Position numbers and translations under genes: made by a program
Notes under the pieces: generated by a model
Databases searched by the model: none
Seen by the model: the letters and a program-made list of their open reading frames with translations, nothing else
What the model was told of the DNA's origin: nothing
Assembly (NCBI GenBank): GCA_030345135.1
Contig: CP128386.1
Coordinates: forward strand, 837,129-901,128
Reading direction: 5' to 3'
Source: Chitinophagaceae bacterium DXS
GTDB lineage: Bacteria > Bacteroidota > Bacteroidia > Chitinophagales > Chitinophagaceae
Length of the DNA stretch: 64,000 nucleotides
Shown: piece by piece, positions 51,560 to 59,393 of the stretch
Layout: each line of letters begins with the position of its first letter
How positions within the stretch are numbered: the first letter of the stretch is position 1

Positions 51560-53923
51560 ATGTTCAGGAATTACCTTAGGACCACGTGGAGATCGTTGCA
51601 GAAGAACCGGATTTTCAGTTTTATCAATATTGTTGGTCTGGCCATTGGGATTGCTTGCGCGGCATTCATCTTTCTTTGGGTCGAAGATGAGGTCACTTAC
51701 AATCATTATTTTAATAAAAGGGATAATCTCTATAAAATTAAAGATCGTCAAACCTATGACGGTAAGACCTTTACATTTGACGCAACCCCGGGTCCGTTAG
51801 CGGAAGGTATTAAGCGTGAAATTCCGGGTATAAAGAATACCGCCCGTTCAAGCTGGGGCGATCGTGTGCTGTTTTCACTAAATGAAAAAAATACCTACGA
51901 ACAGGGCGCTTATGTGGACTCTTCTTTCTTTTCCATGTTTCAACTGGACTTCATAAAGGGAAACCCGGCGCATGTGTTTGATCAGTTGTATGCTGTTGTA
52001 TTGTCCGAAACCCTCGCAAAAAAATATTTTAACTCAGCCGATGTTATCGGTAAAACGCTGAAGATAAATAATGATCAGGAGTATATTGTTACAGGGGTTA
52101 TCAAAGATCTTCCCAAAAACGTTTCGTTCAAATTTGACTGGCTTTCTCCTTTTCAGATTGTTTTAAACAAAACCTCCTGGTTAAAAGATTGGGGAAGTAA
52201 TGGTATTGTAACATACGTAGAAACCGAGCCCAATGCCAGTGTTGATGCGATAAATAAAAAATTGTACGGGTATATACAAACAAAAGGTAAGGACCTGAAT
52301 GCAAGAATGTCCATTTACCCCATGAGCAGGTGGCGTTTATACGATAGTTACGAGGATGGTAAAGAAGTTCCCGGCAGAGTAAAATATGTGAAGCTGTTTA
52401 GCCTGATAGCATGGATCATTCTCCTGATAGCCTGCATCAACTTTATGAATCTTTCAACTGCGCGCTCAGAAAAACGCGCACGGGAAGTAGGTGTTAGAAA
52501 GGCGCTTGGAGCGAACAGGCCAGGCCTCATACTACAGTTTATAGCCGAGTCTCTGATCATGAGCTTTATCTCAGTGTTGCTCGCTATTACAATCATCTAT
52601 CTTGCTTTACCTGCCTTTAACAACCTGGTAGATAAGCAACTTACCGTTCAGCTTTTCAAACCGGTACATATCACTGCATTGTTTGTTATTACCGTTCTTT
52701 GCGGATTGATCGCCGGTAGTTATCCTGCCTTTTATCTGTCATCCTTCCATCCGGTAACAGTGCTGAAAGGGCTCAACCTGAAACTCGGTAACAGTGCGGG
52801 TTTCATTAGAAAGGGACTTGTTATAGCACAGTTTGCCGTATCGGTGATTTTCATTATCAGTACAATTATTATTTACAGACAAATTCAACATGTTAAGAGC
52901 CGTGATATAGGTTATAATAAAAGTGACCTGGTTTATATGAACCTTACAGGCAACATGAAGCAGAATTTCGATGTGATAAAAAATGATCTTCTGCAGACCG
53001 GTCTTGTAGAAAATGCGTGTTTAAGTCATAACCTGGTATTGAATCTCGGTAGTAATTCGGGAAATTTTAGCTGGGAAGGAAAAGATCCCAGCAAGGAAAT
53101 TTTGATCACAATCGAAGCTGCAAGCCCCGAATACGTCTCAACCCTGGGTATGCAGATTAGAGATGGACGGGATTTCTATGCCGATGTAAAATCTGATAGT
53201 AATAACATCATCATCAATGAGTCGCTTGCAAGGATCATCAATAAGAAAAATATTGTCGGGTCTGTTATCTCCAGGGGTGATGGCAGCCGTTATACCGTTG
53301 TTGGAGTGGTGAAGGACTTTCTTTATAATGACATGTATTCGTCGCCCGCACCACTGATCTTGTTTTCAGATAAAACAAAATATGTAAACGAACTCACTGT
53401 TCGCCTGAAGCCCCGGACAGACCTGAAATCTGCATTGGCAAAAATGGAGGATGTGGTAAAAAAAGATAATCCGGGCTATCCGGTTGAATACAAGTTTGTG
53501 GATGATACATTCAGCAAAATGTTTCAATCAGAAAGCCTGATCGGAACTTTAGCCGGCTTGTTTGCAGTGCTTGCAATTCTTATCTCTTGTCTTGGATTGT
53601 TCGGATTGGCTGCATTTACCGCTGAGCAACGCAAAAAGGAAATCGGTATCAGAAAAGTGTTGGGTGCCAGCGTGCAGGGAATGGCTGCATTGCTTTCAAA
53701 AGAGTTTCTGCAGTTAGTGGGTATAGCTTGCCTGGTCGCATTCCCGATAGCCTGGTGGATGATGCATAATTGGCTGCAGGGCTACAACTACAGGGTTGAG
53801 ATCAGCTGGTGGATATTTGTTGCCGCAGGCGTGCTTTCAGTATTGATTGCATTACTTACCGTTTGTTTCCAGGCAATTAAGGCAGCTATTGCTAATCCCG
53901 TGAAGAGCCTTAGAACTGAATAA
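51560..53923 (+). CDS. Duplicated-FtsX ABC transporter permease, array member 8
   Basis: 787 residues. N-terminus MFRNYLRTTWRSLQKNRIFS, TM1 FINIVGLAIGIACAAFIFLW then VEDEVTYN. Loops: NLSTARSEKRAREVGVRKAL and TAEQRKKEIGIRKVLGASVQ. It is the closest relative of member 3: both share LAIGIACAA-(L/F)-IFLWVEDEV, TPG-x-L, and IIxYxQIQHVKSRD-(L/I)-G. The match spans both periplasmic domains. This indicates that an array gene was copied to a non-adjacent place, or that intervening genes were inserted later. The stop codon TAA itself begins the octamer array that follows. It ends IANPVKSLRTE. Confidence 0.9.
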   Translation: MFRNYLRTTWRSLQKNRIFSFINIVGLAIGIACAAFIFLWVEDEVTYNHYFNKRDNLYKIKDRQTYDGKTFTFDATPGPLAEGIKREIPGIKNTARSSWGDRVLFSLNEKNTYEQGAYVDSSFFSMFQLDFIKGNPAHVFDQLYAVVLSETLAKKYFNSADVIGKTLKINNDQEYIVTGVIKDLPKNVSFKFDWLSPFQIVLNKTSWLKDWGSNGIVTYVETEPNASVDAINKKLYGYIQTKGKDLNARMSIYPMSRWRLYDSYEDGKEVPGRVKYVKLFSLIAWIILLIACINFMNLSTARSEKRAREVGVRKALGANRPGLILQFIAESLIMSFISVLLAITIIYLALPAFNNLVDKQLTVQLFKPVHITALFVITVLCGLIAGSYPAFYLSSFHPVTVLKGLNLKLGNSAGFIRKGLVIAQFAVSVIFIISTIIIYRQIQHVKSRDIGYNKSDLVYMNLTGNMKQNFDVIKNDLLQTGLVENACLSHNLVLNLGSNSGNFSWEGKDPSKEILITIEAASPEYVSTLGMQIRDGRDFYADVKSDSNNIIINESLARIINKKNIVGSVISRGDGSRYTVVGVVKDFLYNDMYSSPAPLILFSDKTKYVNELTVRLKPRTDLKSALAKMEDVVKKDNPGYPVEYKFVDDTFSKMFQSESLIGTLAGLFAVLAILISCLGLFGLAAFTAEQRKKEIGIRKVLGASVQGMAALLSKEFLQLVGIACLVAFPIAWWMMHNWLQGYNYRVEISWWIFVAAGVLSVLIALLTVCFQAIKAAIANPVKSLRTE

Positions 53924-54009
53924 TGTGCAAATGTGCAAATATGCAAATGTGCAAATATGCAAATGTGTGAATATGCAAATGTGTGAATATGCAAATGTGC
54001 GAATATGCA
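53922..54009. repeat. Octamer array after permease 8, 11 units, overlapping the stop codon
   Basis: Eleven octamers, mostly alternating AATGTG(C/T)(A/G) and AATATGCA: the first unit uses the AA of the TAA stop. The alternation after the second unit implies a 16-bp higher-order unit that was itself duplicated. Confidence 0.9.
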
Positions 54010-54065
54010 AATGAGTATATCTGGAATGTTTGATGCTGAGGATGAGACAAGAACAATATAACATA

Positions 54066-54101
54066 CACAAGCTGAAAGCTGATAGCTGATAGCTCAAAGC
54101 A
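54066..54101. repeat. AGCTGATAGCT-type leader repeat before permease 9
   Basis: ACAAGCTGAAAGCTGATAGC-TGATAGCTCAAAGC, ending 6 bp before ATG. It differs from the permease 7 leader at only a few positions. Confidence 0.75.
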
Positions 54102-54106
54102 GATCT

Positions 54107-56530
54107 ATGTATTTCAAAACTATTTGGAGACGCCTGATACGCAATAAAGCCTTTTCGTTCATTAATATTTTTGGACTGGCAATAGGCTTAACATCCTGTC
54201 TGCTCATCGTTATGTACATACTGGATGAAAGCAGCTATGACCAACACCATAAAGATGGCGACAGGTTATTTCGCATTGCATTAGTAAGCAATAAGGTAGA
54301 AACATGGGCGGCCGCGGCTGCGCCACTTGCTTTTACAGTAAAAAGCAATTTGCCGGAAATTGAACAATCTGCCAGGTTGATGACTTTTCCTGATATCGCT
54401 AAAATGCTTATCCGCAACAAGAATACGAGCGATCAAAAACAATTTTTTGAAACCAATGGCTATTATGTCGATTCAACTTTCTTTCAGCTTTTTACCTACA
54501 ACTTTGTTTATGGAAACGGTATGGCGGCACTGAATGCGCCTAATACAATGGTCATTTCCAAAGAAATGTCCGAACGTTTTTTTGGAAAAGAGAATCCTGT
54601 CAACAAGCCGCTTTCCGTTAATACACCATTCGGTGAATTCAATTACACAGTAAAAGCTGTTTTTGACAACTCAACTTACAAGTCACACATTCCTGCGAAC
54701 TATTTTCTTTCCATGCGCAACCAGGACATGTGGAACTGGGTAACACAGCAAACAAACCTGGTTAGCAACAACGTATTTTATACCTATATAAAACTGAAGT
54801 CACAGGTTGATGCAAAACAATTCGGGACGAAGCTGAATACATTCTTTGATAAACAAGCAGGTGAGGAAATGAAGACGTTCGGTTTTAAAAACACACTTTT
54901 TTTGCAGCCTGTTAAAGATATCTATCTGCATTCAGCTATAGGTAATGAGATTAGGCCCAATGGTGCCATTACTTATTTATATATACTCGGATCAATAGCC
55001 GCATTCATATTGGTTATTGCCTGTATTAATTTTATGAATCTTTCAACTGCCCGTTCTGAAAAACGCGCCAGGGAAGTAGCTGTGAAGAAAGTGATAGGGG
55101 CAGGCAGACGTTTATTGGTCTGGCAATTGTTGGGTGAGTCTTTTATTATGTGCATTGCAGCCCTGGTGATTGCGATAGCCTTTACAAGCATCTTGCTGCC
55201 TTATTTCAATGCGCTTACACATAAAAATATCCGGTTGGCAGATGAACCGCGTCTGATCGTTTGGATTGCCATCATTACACTGGCTACAGGTTTGTTTGCC
55301 GGCATTTATCCGGCATTTTATCTGTCCTCTTTTAAGCCGGTTCAAATTCTAAAAGGTAAAATCATTAACAGCTTTTCGGCAACGGCTTTGCGGAAAGGAT
55401 TGGTAGTTTTTCAGTTTGCTATTTCTGTTTGCCTGGTGATTGCTGCTGTTGTTATCTGGAAGCAGTTGAACTACCTGGATCACCAGCAACTTGGTTTTAA
55501 TACAGAACAGAAATTGGTGCTGCCGTTGCAGGATGGCTATCTGAATAGTGAAAGCAATTACACTGCTTTAAAAAATGAACTGTTACAACAGCCTGAAGTG
55601 AAAGCCGTAACATGTGGTTCGGCATATCCGGGAATTGTTAATCTGAATGATATGCTTTTCTTTGCGGAAGGCAAAGCAAAAGATGATAATGTTGATGTGC
55701 ATACAGCTTCCATCGGTGAGAATTATATTGAAACGATGGGCTTTCAATTGCTGAGTGGCAGGTCATTTTCAAAAGATTTTACTGCTGATTCTTTAAGCAT
55801 TATTTTAAATGAAACAGCGGTAAAACAGCTCGGTTACACTGCAGAAAACGCTATTGGCAGAAAAGCAAATTATAATATTGGAAAATATCATGGTGCCTTA
55901 CAAATAGTCGGCGTTGTTAAAGATTTCAATTTCGAAAGCCTGCACAATCACATTGAACCTTACGGTTTTACTACAACTACTTTTGGCAGCAGGTTTGGTT
56001 ACCTGATCGCCAATCTCAATACAAAAGATTATGCCCGTGCGATCAATAAAATTGAGCACGTATGGACCAAACTAAACCCTACAGTGCCGTTTCGCTATTC
56101 TTTTGTAGATAAGGATTTTCAGCACAATTATGAAAAGGAGCAGCTAACGTCAAGACTCGTAACATACTTTACCATCATTGCAATTCTGATCGCCTGCCTT
56201 GGATTATTTGGCCTTTCAATATTTGCCGCTGAGCAAAAAAGAAAAGAAGTCGGGATCAGAAAAGTACTCGGTGCTTCTGCAGGACAAATCTCATTGCTCT
56301 TGTCGAAAGAGTTTATCACATTGGTTGTTGTCGGTGTGGTCATAGCATCGCCTGTGGCATGGCTCATTATGAATAAATGGCTGCAGGGATTTGCTTATCG
56401 TACAAGTATAAGCTGGTGGATGTTCGCCGTTGCGGGCTTGTCCGCAGTTTGTATTGCTTTTTTTACCATCAGTTTTCAATCGATAAAAGCGGCGTTGGCG
56501 AACCCGGTGAAGAGTTTGAGGACGGAGTAA
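54107..56530 (+). CDS. Duplicated-FtsX ABC transporter permease, array member 9
   Basis: 807 residues. The N-terminus is short and unusual, MYFKTIWRRLIRNKAFSFIN, lacking the x-N-Y that precedes FK in relatives. TM1 is FGLAIGLTSCLLIVMYILDE. First loop NLSTARSEKRAREVAVKKVI has VAVKK where every other complete member has V-G-(V/L/I)-(R/K)-K or I-G-I-R-K; the second loop is AAEQKRKEVGIRKVLGASAG. The first periplasmic domain is rich in Asn and Gln (DMWNWVTQQTNLVSNNVFYT). It ends LANPVKSLRTE, then an octamer array starts 7 bp later. Confidence 0.9.
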   Translation: MYFKTIWRRLIRNKAFSFINIFGLAIGLTSCLLIVMYILDESSYDQHHKDGDRLFRIALVSNKVETWAAAAAPLAFTVKSNLPEIEQSARLMTFPDIAKMLIRNKNTSDQKQFFETNGYYVDSTFFQLFTYNFVYGNGMAALNAPNTMVISKEMSERFFGKENPVNKPLSVNTPFGEFNYTVKAVFDNSTYKSHIPANYFLSMRNQDMWNWVTQQTNLVSNNVFYTYIKLKSQVDAKQFGTKLNTFFDKQAGEEMKTFGFKNTLFLQPVKDIYLHSAIGNEIRPNGAITYLYILGSIAAFILVIACINFMNLSTARSEKRAREVAVKKVIGAGRRLLVWQLLGESFIMCIAALVIAIAFTSILLPYFNALTHKNIRLADEPRLIVWIAIITLATGLFAGIYPAFYLSSFKPVQILKGKIINSFSATALRKGLVVFQFAISVCLVIAAVVIWKQLNYLDHQQLGFNTEQKLVLPLQDGYLNSESNYTALKNELLQQPEVKAVTCGSAYPGIVNLNDMLFFAEGKAKDDNVDVHTASIGENYIETMGFQLLSGRSFSKDFTADSLSIILNETAVKQLGYTAENAIGRKANYNIGKYHGALQIVGVVKDFNFESLHNHIEPYGFTTTTFGSRFGYLIANLNTKDYARAINKIEHVWTKLNPTVPFRYSFVDKDFQHNYEKEQLTSRLVTYFTIIAILIACLGLFGLSIFAAEQKRKEVGIRKVLGASAGQISLLLSKEFITLVVVGVVIASPVAWLIMNKWLQGFAYRTSISWWMFAVAGLSAVCIAFFTISFQSIKAALANPVKSLRTE

Positions 56531-56537
56531 TGCAATG

Positions 56538-56569
56538 AATGTGCGAATGTGTAGATGTGCAAATGTGCG
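56538..56569. repeat. Octamer array after permease 9, 4 units
   Basis: AATGTGCG, AATGTGTA, GATGTGCA, AATGTGCG. The first three units match those after permease 4 in order and type (GTA then GATGTGC). Confidence 0.75.
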
Positions 56570-56622
56570 AATAAGGAGATGGAAATCAATGTTAACAGGA
56601 ACGAGGTACAATTATAATAACC

Positions 56623-56656
56623 AGGCTGAAAGCTGATAGCTGACAGCTCATAGCTA
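56623..56656. repeat. AGCTGATAGCT-type leader repeat before permease 10
   Basis: AGGCTGAAAGCTGATAGCTG then ACAGCTCATAGCT, five bases before ATG 56662. It is nearly the same as the leaders of permeases 7 and 9. Confidence 0.75.
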
Positions 56657-56661
56657 AATCT

Positions 56662-59046
56662 ATGCTTAAGAACTATCTGTTACTTGCTGTAAAGAATTTC
56701 CGGAAACAGAAAATGTTTTCGTTGATTAATGTGCTGGGTTTAACCGTTGGTATAACCTGCTGCTTAATGATCTTTCTGTTTATTACCAATGAATTCAGTT
56801 ATGATAAGTTTCATAAGAACGGAAACAACATCTATCGAATAATGCGCGTTGGCAATATAGATGGCGTTGTAAAGAATATTCCTTGGGTATCTCCTATGTA
56901 TGGTCCTACATTAGCGAGCGATTATCCTGATATGGTGCAAAAAACAACGCGCGTCTCTCCCGATAATGACCTGGTGACCTATAATAACATTTCTTTTAAT
57001 GAAAAGAAAATTTACCTGGTTGACAGTAACTTCTTTCAGTTCTTCAGCTTCAAATTATTAAAGGGAAATCCGGCAGGCGTGTTGAGTGAGCCTGGCAGCA
57101 TTGTAATGACAGCCTCCGCAGCAAAAAAATATTTTGGCAATGATGATCCCATTGGAAAAACGGTTGAGCTAAATAAGAAGCTGCGCTTGAAAGTAACCGG
57201 TATTGCGGAAGATGTTCCGGTGAATTCTCATCTTGAATTTGACATGGTTGTGCCAATTGCTAACTGGAAGAATGAAGGTTGGATGAATCAATGGCCCGGC
57301 AACAACCTGTTTGTTTATCTCCAGTTAAATCCTGCGGTAAAGCCTGAGCAATTAATTAGCCGCTTTCCCGCGTTTATGGATAAATACCTGGGTAAGTTTT
57401 ATAGAGAAAATGGTTTCAAGATGGATCTAACGATGCATCCGCTAAAGGATATTTATTTTGAAGGCGAATCGCCCTGGGATAATGTTAAGCACGGCAGCAA
57501 AAAGATGGTGTATGTTTTTATGAGTATCGCCGCGTTGATTTTGATTATTGCCTGCATCAATTTTATGAACCTCGCAACTGCGCGTGCAACAGACAGGTCT
57601 AAGGAAGTGGGGCTGCGCAAAGTAATGGGTGCAGTTCGGCGTCAACTGGCATTACAGTTTATTTTTGAATCACTGTTGTTCGCTACACTGGCTTCTGTTC
57701 TCGCACTTGTTTTATTGCAACTCATTATGCCGGCTTACACTAATTTCCTTGGTTATAAATTACCTTCTTATTGGAATGATCCCAGGGTATACCTGTTTCT
57801 TCTTGGTGTGATTGTAGTAGTCGGTTTACTTGCCGGAAGTTATCCTGCATTATTGATGTCTTCTTTTTCTCCTATTGAATCACTGAAAGGAAAACTGAGA
57901 ACAGGAAAAGGAGGTGCATTTTTTAGAAAGACATTGGTTGTTTTCCAATTCGGTATTTCTGTATTGCTCATTATTAGTGTTACCATTGTAATGAAGCAAA
58001 TGCATTACCTGCGTACCTCTGACATGGGCTTTGATAAAGAACAATCCATGATCGTCAGGTTAGACAACCACGACATCTGGGAGAAAAAGATCCAGTTTAA
58101 AAACCAATTGCAGGCTGATCCTTCCGTGGCGAATGTTTCGGTGATGACGGGCGAACCGGGAGGCTTTCATGACAGTTATGGATTTGACGTGCAAGGCAAG
58201 CCCGGTGAACGAATGATGTTTAATACGGAGTTTGCCGATTTTGAATATGTTCCAACGCTTGGATTGAGAATTATTGCAGGAAGAAATTTTTCTTCACAGT
58301 TTCCAACCGATTCAACTAACGCTGCCATCATTAACCGTGCAGCGGCGATTAAGATGGGTTATACACCGGAGCAGGCTATTGGTAAGTGGATCAAGAATTT
58401 AAGCCAGGATAGTTTGCCAAGAACAATTGTTGGCGTTGTAGAAGATTATCATTTTGCATCATTAAAGCAAGTGATAGGGCCACTGGTTATTTCAACAAAA
58501 AAAGATGATAGAAGGCTCGTGGTCATCAAACTTAAGTTGACAAATCTTCCTCAGGCAATTGATCGCATCAGAAAGATCTACACATCAGAGGTGCCGGATT
58601 ATCCTTTTGAATACACATTTCTTGATGAGCGTTTCAATAAGTTGTATAAATCCGAAGCAAGCCAGGAAACGCTATTGAGTGTATTCTCCATTATAGCGAT
58701 TTGTATTGCCTGTCTTGGATTATTCGGGCTTGCATCTTATACAGCCATAAAAAGAACAAAAGAGATCGGTGTTAGAAAAGTGCTGGGCTCATCCGTTGAA
58801 AATATTGTATTGTTGTTGTCTAAAGATTTGTTGAAGCCTGTTTTGTTGGGAACACTTATCGCTGTTCCTTTGGGATATTTCGTGATGCAAAAATGGTTGC
58901 AGAGCTTTGCTTACAAGGTGGATATTCATTGGTGGATGTTTGCTATTGCTGCAATGATCGCAGTAATGATAGCTTTGTTCACCGTGAGCGTTCAGGCTGT
59001 TAAAGCGGCGCTGGCAAACCCGGTGAAAAGTCTGAGAACGGAATAA
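56662..59046 (+). CDS. Duplicated-FtsX ABC transporter permease, array member 10
   Basis: 794 residues. N-terminus MLKNYLLLAVKNFRKQKMFS replaces the usual FKIAWRNL; member 12 shares this (Y-x-LLAV-x-N). TM1 LINVLGLTVGITCCLMIFLF contains a Cys pair. Loops: NLATARATDRSKEVGLRKVM (TDR and LRK are unique) and TAIKRTKEIGVRKVLGSSVE (IKR, and GSS rather than GAS). The second periplasmic domain contains VSVMTGEPGGFHDSYGFDVQ. It ends LANPVKSLRTE. Its similarity to member 12 at the N-terminus, with member 11 between them, again shows alternating relatedness along the array. Confidence 0.9.
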   Translation: MLKNYLLLAVKNFRKQKMFSLINVLGLTVGITCCLMIFLFITNEFSYDKFHKNGNNIYRIMRVGNIDGVVKNIPWVSPMYGPTLASDYPDMVQKTTRVSPDNDLVTYNNISFNEKKIYLVDSNFFQFFSFKLLKGNPAGVLSEPGSIVMTASAAKKYFGNDDPIGKTVELNKKLRLKVTGIAEDVPVNSHLEFDMVVPIANWKNEGWMNQWPGNNLFVYLQLNPAVKPEQLISRFPAFMDKYLGKFYRENGFKMDLTMHPLKDIYFEGESPWDNVKHGSKKMVYVFMSIAALILIIACINFMNLATARATDRSKEVGLRKVMGAVRRQLALQFIFESLLFATLASVLALVLLQLIMPAYTNFLGYKLPSYWNDPRVYLFLLGVIVVVGLLAGSYPALLMSSFSPIESLKGKLRTGKGGAFFRKTLVVFQFGISVLLIISVTIVMKQMHYLRTSDMGFDKEQSMIVRLDNHDIWEKKIQFKNQLQADPSVANVSVMTGEPGGFHDSYGFDVQGKPGERMMFNTEFADFEYVPTLGLRIIAGRNFSSQFPTDSTNAAIINRAAAIKMGYTPEQAIGKWIKNLSQDSLPRTIVGVVEDYHFASLKQVIGPLVISTKKDDRRLVVIKLKLTNLPQAIDRIRKIYTSEVPDYPFEYTFLDERFNKLYKSEASQETLLSVFSIIAICIACLGLFGLASYTAIKRTKEIGVRKVLGSSVENIVLLLSKDLLKPVLLGTLIAVPLGYFVMQKWLQSFAYKVDIHWWMFAIAAMIAVMIALFTVSVQAVKAALANPVKSLRTE

Positions 59047-59129
59047 GGGTTAGGAATTGGCTAATGTCGTTTCGTTAAGAAAAATGTTTTAAATGCTGAT
59101 TGTATTTGTTGCGTTGCTGGTCATTGAAT

Positions 59130-59163
59130 GTCATGTCGGGGATAGGAGACATCTCTCAACGTT
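59130..59163. repeat. Dispersed repeat GTCATGTCG...GGAGACATCTC, copy b
   Basis: Matches 48663-48696 at 29 of 34 positions. Confidence 0.6.
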
Positions 59164-59179
59164 CAACGGATTTGTGTTC

Positions 59180-59210
59180 GGGAGACCTCTCGTGTCGCGT
59201 CAATGACAGA
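59180..59210. repeat. Dispersed repeat GGGAGA-x-CTCTC...CAATGACAGA, copy b
   Basis: Matches 48318-48348 at 26 of 31 positions. Here it lies 17 bp after the other dispersed repeat, while in the 48-kb spacer the two are 315 bp apart and in the opposite order. Confidence 0.6.
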
Positions 59211-59222
59211 GTAAGGCTGTTT

Positions 59223-59358
59223 TTCATTGCCGTCTGCTTTAGCTGACGGAGAATCAAACTAATTGAATATGGCTTTAGCCACACAATCCAATTTTTGGGG
59301 CTAAAGTCGGGCTTTAAAGATCAACCACTGTCCGTCAGCAAAAGCAGACGGCAATGAA
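59223..59358. mobile_element. Candidate MITE-like element with 28-bp terminal inverted repeats
   Basis: Left end TTCATTGCCGTCTGCTTTAG-CTGACGGA (59223-59250) and right end (59331-59358) are complementary at 27 of 28 positions. The 80-bp interior contains GGCTTTAGCC, GGGGCTAAAG and GGGCTTTAAAG, which also pair among themselves. No transposase is near, and no clear target-site duplication is visible, so this may instead be a large hairpin repeat. Confidence 0.5.
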
Positions 59359-59393
59359 TCGAAGGCTATTAAGTAATAAACGAGAATTTGAGA

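Larger units (their letters stand above)
59047..59393. other. 347-bp spacer containing a 136-bp inverted-repeat element
   Basis: Contains second copies of the two dispersed repeats also found in the 48.2-48.8 kb spacer (59130-59163 and 59180-59210) and the inverted-repeat element at 59223-59358. No gene is supported. Confidence 0.6.

Noticed and set aside
53788-54097. Minus-strand frames rich in HIRTFAHL-type residues
   Set aside because: They are translations of the AATGTGCR octamer arrays, which happen to lack stops in those frames.
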